NCBI GenBank assembly: GCA_946902875.1
Contig: OX336343.1
Coordinates: forward strand, 9,289,754 to 9,353,753
Origin: Nematopogon swammerdamellus
Taxonomy: Eukaryota > Arthropoda > Insecta > Lepidoptera > Adelidae
DNA: 64,000 nt
Direction of reading: 5' to 3'
Shown here one piece after another: positions 35,901 to 47,900 of this stretch. The position numbers and the translations under genes are program-made. The notes under the pieces were generated by a model. The model was not told the origin of the DNA, made no database searches, and was given only the letters and a program-made list of their open reading frames with translations. How positions within the stretch are numbered: the stretch's first letter is position 1; each line of letters opens with the position of its first letter.

Positions 35901-38900
35901 ACACGCATGCATTACACACACACACACATACCACACCAACACCACAGATAACGGAAGCAACCGTCAGCGCGTGCTTTACTTTACACCTCAACTTCGTGCT
36001 CAATTTGTAAAAAATGTATGCAGGTTTTTTATTTCACCCATTGAATGCGAAAGTGATCACTCAATTCAAAGCAGCTAACATAACTAGAGCTCTGTGAAGT
36101 TAGCCGTGTACACCCTCTCACCGTCGCAGTCAAGAACATTTAATAGGTAACGACGTCGGACCTTCGCCGCGCCAGCGTAACACGACGTTTGTATAAACAT
36201 ACAAATGCCATTCGTTACCAACCAATCAGAGCGCAATACCGCCCGATACCACCCAATCAGAGCGCGCGCCGTCCCCTACGCTACCCGCGGAGCTCGGCGA
36301 CGCTGTTTCTCATATAAGCATTGGTGACATCCATACCTATTTAAATGTTCTTGGTCGCAGTATACGTGAGTGGAAAGAGAGTTAGTTAATCTCGAGGAGC
36401 TATTTTCACAAAGTTCCAGTTACACGCCGTCCATTGTAGTTAATTTACAACAGAAGAAAGGGTATATTACAGAAAATGTCAACATTATATGAAACACTGA
36501 ATTATCAACAACACCCAACCAAAATAGACAGTAGTAAAACATATGTTAGTCTTACAGAAGGGTACGATAATGACATCAATATGTTAAATCTTGCACACAT
36601 ATTATGTTACCGTTTTCAGACTTAACCCGTCAGATGTCCACAAGCTGATGTGCAAAACGCAGCGCTCAAAAAACCAAACCGCACACTAAGGGGCTGTCCA
36701 CAAATTACGTAACGCAAAATTATCCAATTTTCGACGCCAACCTCCCCCCACGTACCAGATCTTGGCTGGCACCACGCCCCCCCCCCCCCCCCCATCCCTT
36801 CTCCATTCCTTACGTAACAGGTGCTTTGTAAAAAGTTTTGGCAGGAGACTCCTCACTAGGGCTCCCCTCTCGCTAGTCGAATCGTGAGCTGTTGTGTGCA
36901 GTGTTGTCAGACACGACTTTCATATTAAAGTAGCAAGCAGTAACAAGAAAAAATTTGTAGATGTATGGGAAAAATACTAAAAAAAACAGGAGACATTACA
37001 GATAATGAGTAGATCTCCAGTTTAAAATTGGGAGATTCGGGAACGCTGGCGCGGATTAATAATTTCACAATCTACTTCTTTAATCTCGCCGAAAGGTATG
37101 ACTGCAATATTCCATAGGAGTGTGGCAGAAGTGTTTTTATGTTATACAGCAGGCCTTTGTGCTTCTGCCCGGGCAGTTGGATTGGAGTTGCTGCTTGCTT
37201 TGATTGTGTTCCCAGGAGAGTATTTCTTGCCAGTATGTACTTTTTCGTATTCCAAGTATCGGCTCTGGGCTGATGGGTGGACTTTCAGCTCCATCCCTAG
37301 CAATTTGATCGGCTTCTTCGTTGCCGCCAATTTCACTATGTCCAGGCACCCATCTCAGCATTACTTTGTTGTTGGCGCTGAGGTGGTTTAGGGCTTGGAC
37401 ACACTCACAACGGAGTCCCCGCAGTTACCGCTGCACATGTGTGTAACACCGACGCCTGGCGGGTTAAGTAAGGTATTGTATGGTGTAGTAAGGATTGCAA
37501 ACCAACACTGGTGCATTTTCATTAGAATATGTTTGATGTAATAATAATACTACAAAATTGTTATCTGATTTATTTCTCTTTGGGCAAACTATGTGTTAAG
37601 GTAATGATAAGATATGTAATGATTTAATGTGAATGTGAATAAATTAAAAGTTGTACATTTTTTCCACTACATAAATAAATCAGAAAAATCAAATAACAAT
37701 TCATGAATAAAAAAAGCAGAGTGATACAAGACTAAAGTATAAACAAAATTGAAGACTCGCCAATGCAACAGAAGCAAAATACAAACTCAACATTATCCAT
37801 TCCACATTTAAACTAAATACTACCGGCATCAACGAAACAGATGATGATGTGCAATCAAATAAGTTGACGGTTACACACATTACACGATAAGAAAAGACCA
37901 GACCTTCCATATGAACTCGCCGCTGGAGGTGGAGTTAGTCTGCGAGTCCTCGCTCTCACTCTCCCACTCCTTGAGTGCGTCGGCGGAGGCGCTCCCGAGC
38001 TTCTCCGCGTTCTCCTCGGCCTTCTTCAGCTCCGACTCCAGCATGAGCATGGACGCATCCTCGCACGGAGACTCTTGGTTGAAGGACGTACTCATGTAGT
38101 CGCTACTGGGCCCTGCAACCATTACAACTCTAGACACTAGCTAGAACTATGTGTACACATGTATACGTGACAACTCTTTAGTACTAAAACAAGATGTGTT
38201 ATCATTATCTTAGCTTTTTTATTCTTTCAAAGGTTCCGACCACTTAAACCGTTGAGTTTCCACCTATTAAATATGCTAAAATGTATGTATGACGTTGTAC
38301 CGTGTGGGGTCGGTACTTAAAAAGAATAGCCCCACTGCATCTCTCCCCGTCGCATGTCGTAAAAGTCGACTAAGGGATAAGAAAATTCGTCAGCCTCGGT
38401 AGCTCAGTGGCGCGGTTGGTTAGTCAACTGTTATTAAGCAACGCTGAGCGCGGTCAGTGTTTGGATGGGTGACCGCTCGACCGTTGGAGGCTGACCGTGG
38501 TTCGGATTCCACGTTAAACTGTAGGTCCCTTCCCTTCTTACCTTACTAGGTGGTAGGGTTTATCCCGGCCGGGTTGGTACCACCGCACTGAACGAAACGT
38601 CGGTCGAAACGGCTATGTAAATAGTTCGTGTTTTCCGTCCAGTTTAGTGTAGCCGACATGAAATGAAGGGAAGCACTGACATGGCACCTAGTTCACCCTG
38701 TGTTATGGCCTGACATCACGGATGTTGTAGGTGATGTAGCCAACCGTGTCAGGTCCCATAAAAAAAAAAAAAATATGACGACTTGAAGGCAAAAGTGGTA
38801 GGCGTCGTTGAATGGCTTCTCGTACATTTGGGAGTCAGGTCTCAAAGCCGTTCAACGGCGTCTTGCACTAGAAGGGTCTGAATTGAAATGAACTGAAAAG

Positions 38901-41900
38901 TATTAAAGAGAGCATTACCTGTGAATCTTATGTCACTCAGAAGAGGCAGGTATGAGTTCACTTCAGAGCAGTTCTTCTCATGTTGGATGAAATTATTGGT
39001 GACGGAGCAGATCTCAGCTACCTCAGGAAGTGTGTGTCTCTCGTCCCCTTGTTTCCCTTCACTACCGTCGAGGCTACTGCTGGGCGATGCTGAGATAATA
39101 TCAGTATCCACATTGATGCCGTTTGCTTCTATTACTTGATCCAACTCTTCTATGGCTCGAATAATGTCTTGGTCATCGTCAACCGTTTTAATAATGTACT
39201 TCCCGCAATTCTGCAAGCTAGATTTAGCCGTTATTTCTGGAGATCGCTCTTGGCTCATTTCATTGTGTACGATCACCTCTTCATTGACAATTTCTAAGTG
39301 ATTATCGAGAGAGTCCATCTCTCTAGTGGTCGGTTCAGATTCTTCAACGGTAGAAGTGATAGAGATCTCCTTATCCAGATTGGTGGTGTCGCTATGCAGA
39401 TGATTCTCCTCGCTTACCGACACCAAGGAATCATTCTTACTCTCCGTGTGTTCGTAGAAACCTAAGTCTTCTTGGTGCTGCACTTTGTTCGATGTGGATG
39501 GAAGCTTCACAATTGGATCAACATTGAATGCATAAAACTCCTCTTCGCAGATAGGTGGATTGATGCGAATTTCCACATTATTAGTATGAACATTGTCTGA
39601 TTGCTGTTTATTGTTGATGAGATGAGCGCTGCTAATGTATCGCTTCAAGCTTTCAAAGTTGCACTCTTGATCATCATTGTTTTCATCAGACCTGTTTGTA
39701 TCTTCGACATGTTCATTTCTGTGTACACTTTGATTCTGTTCCACATTTTCTTGCTTTTTATCCTTATACCACATCGAATCCTGGCTAGAGTCCTTATGCC
39801 GAGACTGATCCTCACCTTCGTTGATAACTTCCGGTCGGCTCTGTGTTTTGTGCGAGTCGAAGGTTTCGAATGTTTCATTATAGTTTTGACTTGACTGCGA
39901 ACTTTCTGAGGCCTTCAACACAGAAGATAAATCTTGCGGTTTCGTAGCTGCTGACCTTTCGAAACTCGAGAACTGGGAAGATCGATTGGTCACATCCATT
40001 TTGCTAGAATTAGGAATATCAGTGTAATTTTGGTTCGTAAATGAAGACAGTTCTTGTGGTTTGTTTTGGGCAGAACATTCAAAGGTAGAAAAGCTTGGAC
40101 AGTTGTCATTTTTAAACTCTATTCCAGACTTCATGGTTTGAATAGGTACGTATGTGTGTACGTCCCCAGAGTGATCCTCCATCACCACCACCGGTGTAGA
40201 GCTAGATTTAAATGCACCTCCAGCGGCAATACTTTGGATGTGATTACTGATAACATGGGAGCTGGGTTCTTCAGACGAGTCAGCGGGTAACGGCCAGACA
40301 TTTTCACTCATTCCTGCAGAACTTACACGTTCAGACTGAGGCGATGTACAGGTACTCGAATGTTTTTCTTCAGCGACTGACTTCAGTTGAACTTCAAAAT
40401 TTTTGAGATTTACTTTTGGATGTTGTGATAAGTCATCGGGCTTAAATTCTTCCTTGTTCGAAACTGCATCATCAGAAGAAACAGGGTTATTCACTGTTTT
40501 CTGTAAACTAAAGATCTCTTCTGAGGAGCTATCTATAAGGACAGGTTCTAGGCCATTTGTCTTTTCGGTGACTGAAGACACCAAGAACATTAAGCTATGA
40601 GGCTGCTCCACCTCTCTTTCAAACTGCAGAAAATCAACAGAACTGCCGATACCGTCGAATATGCTCGGAATGACAAATTTGCTATCCAAGGCAAAAGAAG
40701 ACAATTCCTGTGGTTTATTCTTAGCCGAAGAATGGAATTCTGAGTACCCTGACGTCTTGTTTTCTAATTCCGTCGATGATTGTGCGATTGGTCCAGAATT
40801 GAAATGTAAACTTTCTGAATTGTGAATTTCTTTAGAGCCATTCAGAAGAGGAAGAGGGTTATTCGGCTCAATGTTTCCGCTCGATAAACTCGTGGCATTA
40901 CCAACCACGTAGGGAGACATGTCTTGAGGCCTTAGTTCTGCAGAATTGACAAACGCTTCAAAGTCTGGTATAGTCTCGTGGATGATTTGTGGAGTTTTGA
41001 AAATAAATGTAGTGGACAGTGAGCTTGGCTGCATAGGTTCATCGGATTTAGCTTCTATCAGTAGCGGCGTGCTTGTCACTGAATTTGCCATACCTCGGTA
41101 GTGTCTCTCGGGGCTGAAGGCTGAAGCCACTCCGTTATTGAGTGAAGTGATATCACATTGATCACCAGTAGGTTTGTTTACATTCTCTTCTCGTTTAGTA
41201 TCGAGAGCTTCGAGCAAATCTTCTTTTAAGCAGGCGATATCGACACTATCCATCTTGCTCATGACAGGATGAGGCCTGTTCTTTGTCAGTAGACTGTCTT
41301 CTGCTCTGACGGATGTGTCGATGAAGGCAGGTGGAGTCATGTTGAAAAGTAAGCCTCTGTCCAAGGGCGACCGTCGCATCTGCTCTATTGGCTCTAACGG
41401 GAGGCCATTATTTCCAGAATCATCATTGGCTACGAAATTATCATCATTTACAAAGTCATCCTTGTTCAACAAACTATCTTCATTTAACAAATTGCTTATT
41501 TTTTCAAATTCATCATTGTTTACTAAATCATCTTGGTTTTCAAGTTTATCAATGTCTACTAAAAAAACTTTCTCTTCAATTTTATTCTGAATTGTTAGAA
41601 TATTTTTGTTTTCGCTTTGATCCTTGTTAAAGCCATCATGGTTTTCAACTTGAACTTTCTTTACTAAGCCCTCTTTGTTTTCAATTGTATCCTTGCTTAC
41701 AGAATCATCTTTATTTTGATACTGGTTGAAGCCATCTTGGTTTTCAGCTTCATTTTGGTTTTCAATTCGATCTTTGCTTGCTGATTCAATTTTCTTTTCA
41801 TTCTGGTTCTTGTTTATTGAATCATCCTGGTTCCCAAGTTGATCTCTGCTCACTAAGCAATCATTGTTTTCAACCTGATCTTTGCTTATTATATCATTTG

Positions 41901-44900
41901 TAATAGCAATTTTCAGTAAATCTTCGACTTGGTTTACCATATCTTTATCCTTGAGGTCAAAAGAGGTCAGCTCATTGGCACTGGAAACAAAAGCATCTTT
42001 AGATTTATCTGTAATTTCAGGTTTCTCTTCTGGGCTGTCTTCCACATTATATTCTGCTGGCGCTTGTTTCGTTGGGCTTTCTCTAACTTTAGTGTAAGTG
42101 TAGTTGTTGGCAGTGATAGAGTCTGGAGTGAAGCTGTCGCACTTGTCAGACTTGCTGTCGTGGATGAGATATGTTGAACCATTTTTACTCCCGGCTTCAT
42201 CCTCTTGAGTAAGTGTATCGCTACTTCGACTGGGATCCTCGCGTTCTGCTTCCACATCGGAATCCATTATAAACTCATCAAAATTGTCTTCGACATTGAA
42301 CAGCGTGTCATTTGAACACCAGGAATCTATACTGGTCGCCTTTGAATGACACTGAGTATCGGACGCTTTCGATGACTTCATATCCGATGGTAATGTCGGT
42401 TTTGATAATTTGGATATGTTTGATGGGTTTTCATTCGAGTCTGTATTTATTTTGCACGAGTCGGCGGTTGGACTTAAAAGGAAAGGGGATATTTGAGATA
42501 TCCTTTCACAGTCCACATCGACAGGACTTTTAATTTCATTGCCGACTTTGGAAGATTCGGACTGGACGGGTTGTGTGGGAATGTTGGCAGAAGTGCTCGG
42601 CATGACAACATCTCGCAGTGTGCCATCATCGAGGCTGTCCGCACTCATGCTCATTCTGGAATGAGACAATTTTCACGATTCAGACTATACAATAATCCGT
42701 TAACTTATATATAACTTGTGAAATGGGTCTTATGGGCTGACATCATGAATGTTGAAGACTAACCGTGTCAGTCTCCAGAAAAAAAAAATGCAATGTCGGC
42801 TAATTAACGAACTCGATGATTCATTTTAAAGTAATTATCCCTACAAAAGACAGTAAGTTATTTTAAAGTAATTATCCCTACAAAAGACAGTAAGTTCATG
42901 TTCTGTAGGGATCTTTCTACACACTGACTGTAAGCAGTTCATTGTACATTATGATCTTTTATATTATGTTGGGTACAACTGTATATCAATAAAAGTATAA
43001 TGAATAGTATTTCCAAGTCAATAAAACTTTTAACAACTTGGTAACCTTTACCCAGAGTTTCTAGGTATGCCATCCACCTGTACAACCATACGACATACGC
43101 ACTCGTTGCTGAGATCATCCTTGTGTATAGTGAAGGTCTTGCTGCCTGCGGACTCGTCCGACTGTTGAACGGCGTCGGCGGGCTCGTGGCTGCGCACCGC
43201 CGTCACCAAGTCTGTGATCTCGTCCGTAGAGTTGTTGCATGGCTCCGGATAGCTCTCCGATGAGTCAGTCCTTTGGGAGGTCGTCCCTGCGAGCGAGAAA
43301 CCCAAAACTAATATATTTTCTATGTGAACAATTTAAAAAGAGAATGGCTGGAAGTGGATCAAGAATTGATGAGTTAGTTGTGAAATGCCTCTTGTACGCT
43401 GACGATCAAGTGACACTTGCGTCATCGCTATAGGTGTTGATATTTTTTTTTCGAAAAAGCATATTGAAACCCTTTCCTAACAGGTCGCGCGTGCGAAAGG
43501 CCCGAACCCTACAGACAGGGAAGGCACAGGGGGAGGACGCTTGAGAGGTTAATAAAATTTAAATTTAATTGCAAAAATACAATTTGCATTCAAGACAAGA
43601 ATAAGACCAAGTCCAAAATCGTTATCGGTTATATCGTTGTCGTAGTCGGTTATATATGTTAAAAAATACTTCAAGAATTATCTCCTCACTGTCCAAAAGT
43701 AAATAGGTACGACTCCCTCAAAGGTTTCGAACACATAACGCACACACGGCATGATCACACATCCAACATTCACCCACACACACTCACCCTCACCCTTGTT
43801 TACGAATTACCGAAAGTGCCGACCTGTACAAATTTGCGGATTGTGCGGTCTCGGTCTTCCCGAAGAGTTAGAGGAGTGTAACAGGTAATTATTTCTAGTG
43901 CTGTCTTTTACACACTCACCACTCTATACGGATTTTCAGTACAATCGCGTGCGACAGAGCTATGCTAATTCAAAAAACGTGACAAAAATGCGGCTCGTGC
44001 GGACCTCCGAGAAAGTGCGGTCGGGCCGCATATTATAGTAATATTTTACTTAATATACACAACGACCGCACTTTGAAGTGAATGTGCTTTTACACACATG
44101 TCCGCAGAATATCGTGAATTCGTAAATTCTAACACACGCCCGCACCTTACAGTGAAATCCCTCATTAACACACGCCGCCCGCTGTTTACGGTTATGTATA
44201 TCTTCACACACGACCGTCTTATACAAAACACCACGTCTCATTTCGTATCGCTGTAGAGTCCGCACTTTATCATAAGAACTTTATACTTATTAATTATTAT
44301 TATACACAAACACAACATCTCGGTACAAGGACAAATCCGCACCCAACAACAACGGCCCGCACATTATCATAAGTCTCGCACAAACGTCTTTTTAAACACA
44401 GATTTCTTTCAAATTACTTTAGGGAACATTCAAACATTTATCTATCTTTTTCTAAACTATGATTTTTTATCATTCCATGTCGTCACCCTCGTCACCAAGT
44501 GTATTGGTAGAAGTATGGGACACTCGTCCAAACTAACCAAATGAGCCCAAACTCGAGGGGGCTACTAGTAACGGTTGAAGAGTTCCACTGTCCACCTCCT
44601 GACTCCATCATCAGACCCACGTTACCAAGTTGAAATTATCATAGTATTGTATTTATAAAAGACGAAGTAATGTCAAAAGTATTTATAAAAAGAACATGTA
44701 CATAATGTCACTTGCTGACATATTTTAGTCGCGTCAAAATAACAAACCAAAAAGTACACCAGTAAATAATGATGAGAAATAATATGTGTTTAAATTATTG
44801 AGAAAGCCCCCTGCAGGCCACAGCCGCTTATATTGGTCCTTCGAGCACCTGCGTCAGCAGAAAAGGGCTATAAAACACGTAATGGTAAAAACTAGAAGTG

Positions 44901-47900
44901 GAAAGGAAACTGGCGCGACTCCCTCCATTATGATGGAAGAAACGGGTAAACGAGCAGAGCAAGGAAACCAAACAGATCTGGATGCGCACAGGACGGCGAA
45001 GGTCCCCACTGCTCTTCCTTCCGAGGGGAAGAAGAATAGTTTGAAGCGCACATCTGCTACAACATCACGCAGTATCGCTACGTCTACCGTCAGGAGGATA
45101 CAGGAATTGGAATTCGAAATAGCTTCTATGAGCAACTCTAAAACAACTGACGCTTTGGAAGCAGAAATGAAGAAGAAGTTTTTAGAGGCAGAAAAAGTAA
45201 GAATCGAATGTGAAGCAGAGAAAGTAAGAATCGAAGCAGAGAAAGTAAGAATCGAAGCAGAGAAAGTAAAAATCGAATATGAAGCAATGAAGAAAAAAAT
45301 GGAAACCGAACGTTTGCAAAATCAGCTTCAGAGCGAGCTCAACTCACTCAAAGGAGGAAGTATGAAATCAAAATCAGGTACCAAGTCAAATCGTTCTTTG
45401 GTTAGTGAGTTCGAAGAGTTATCTACAGCACCAGACGTAGACGAGTGGTTAAATAAAAACTACGGCGCTCGGGTTTCTTCTCAACCATCGCCGTCGCCGC
45501 CGCCGGAACCAGTAACAAAAGATTTGGGTAATAAGAAGGAGACATGTTGTAATCAAGACGGAATGCAGATGTTGGCACAAGCTATAAAGGATTTAGCAAC
45601 TAGTCCAACTCAATTGTGTACTAACGACCGATTGATTTCCAGATTCTGCATGCCAAAATCTCTCCCAAAATTCAGTGGCGACTGTATTGAGTGGTTGCAT
45701 TTCCGTGACGCGTACGAAGAGACAACGAAAGTTTGCAACTATACAAACATGGAGAACATGACGCGCTTGCGAGCCAGTTTGGAAGGCTCAGCAAGAGAGC
45801 AAGTGTCGGCACTGCTCATCGGGAAGGTGGAGCCGGATGAAGTGATGAAGGCTCTCAATATGATATATGGAAGACCTGAAGTAGTGGTGGAAAAAATTGT
45901 AAAACAAATAAAAAAGTTGAATGCTTTGCCTCTGTCGTATCATGGGGATATTGTTAAATTTTCTGTAAAAATAAAGAATTGTATTACAGCTATTCGTGCG
46001 GTTGGGGAGGAACAGTACGTAGGAAGCCCGGAGTTGTACAATGCCGTTGTCGCTAAACTACCTACAACATTACTCGGAAAATGGACCGATTTTGGGTATA
46101 AGAACATCAAAAGCGGTAAGGCAAAATTGGAATTATTATCACAATTTCTTTGCGTTGAAGCTGAGAAGTCGTCAATCGTAGGAATTTCAAAGCAGACAAC
46201 CGAGAATGTTCGCGACCAAAAACGGTCAGAAAAGTCGATATTGTTGACTGACGCACAAGATGAGTGTAGCTTTTGTAAATTACGCTCCCATAATCTACTC
46301 ACTTCATGTCAAAAGTTCAAAAAAGCTCACTGCCGTGCTAGATGGATACATGTAAAGAAGAATAAGCTTTGCTTTTTGTGCTTGGTATCAAAACACGATC
46401 GCAATACTTGCAATCAACCTACATGCGAAATCGATGAATGTAAAATGGCTCACCACAAATTGTTACATTATAGAGCGAAAAGTCAACGGACAACTCCAGA
46501 GCAGAGGGAGCAGAGTAAGCCCGCGCCTGCAGCAGAAACCGTATCAACCGAGACTATCGGACACACTACTGATTCGGCACGGCCAGATTTGAATGTAGTA
46601 CTGAAAACTATAAAGGTGTGTATACACGGGCCGACTGGTTCCGTCGATACGACTGCTTTAGTAGACGGCGGATCGTCAATGACGTTGATAGATACGGAGC
46701 TGGCGGAGAGCATCGGACTCAGAGGAACGCCTCACTCACTCCACTTGACCGGAGCATGGAAGAGCCAACGTTTGAAGATAGAGAGCAAATTTGTGAATTT
46801 TGAAATATCTGGTGCTAATGGAGGGCGACTGAAGATGAGCGCTTGTACGACAAACGATTTGACACTTCCTATCCAACCACGAGTCGAAGTTGGGAAGTAT
46901 GAACATTTTAAGAAAATTGCTGAATATTTGAAAATTGATGACGTCACTACTCCAAAAATTCTTATTGGTGAAGATAATTGGGAATTAATAGTAGCGATGG
47001 AAATTGTTCGAGGTAGAAAAAATGAGCCATACGCTACTTTGACTCCTCTTGGCTGGACAATTAGCGGTTGCATGAGCGGACGAAGCATTCAAAATTCAAG
47101 TATTTTACACATAACTTGTGACGCAGAAAAGATAGAGGATATGCGAGATCTACATGAGTTAGTGAAGAAATCTTTTGAATTGGAGGCAATTGGAATATCA
47201 TCATGTCAGCGAGTGAACACTGATCATGTTCGAGTAGAAGAGATTTTATCGAAAACAATCAAATACACCGACGATAGATGGGAAATTGGACTTCCGTGGA
47301 AGTCGGACAACCCTGAGCTGCCTAATTCGTATTCAGGAGCATTTTCAAGACTGAAAACTACAGAAAATAAATTTCGTCGTGAACCTATGTATGCGGATGA
47401 ATACAAAAAACAAATGCAGAAAGTGCTTGATTCTGGATACGCACGAAAGATTGATGAAAATGAAGATGAACATGGATTGAAATGGTACTTACCTGTGTTC
47501 GGTGTGCGGAACCCCAACAAGCCCAAGCTGCGTTTGGTTTATGACGCTGCTGCAAAATGTAATGGTAAATGCTTGAATGATTTTTTACTTACCGGCCCTG
47601 ATTATTTGATATCAATAATGGGCGTAATGATGCGTTTTCGCGAGAAGAGAGTGGCTGTAATCGGTGACATCAAAGAGATGTTTATGCAGGTAAAAATACG
47701 AAGAGAAGATCAACATGCACAACGTTTTTTGTGGCGAGAGAAAGCCGAAGAACCTGTAGGTAAATATGTCATGACTTCTCTGATTTTTGGTGCAACATGT
47801 TCGCCATGTGTCGCCCAGTATGTCAAAAATCACAACGCAGATCAGTGGAAAGAACAGTATCCTGAAGCTGTAGAAGCGATCAAGAGGGACTGTTACATGG

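Noticed and set aside
37911..38099. + strand Ser-rich frame
   Set aside because: Antisense of an LMTK-like exon.
38395..38520. A tRNA or 5S rRNA gene
   Set aside because: A and B boxes and a 5S-like stretch are present, but no complete tRNA cloverleaf or 5S sequence; body, poly-A tail and other copies show a SINE.
44786..44881. Start of the BEL polyprotein inside the 5' LTR
   Set aside because: The start there is GTG and lies in the LTR; the ATG at 44882 downstream of the primer site is the sensible start.
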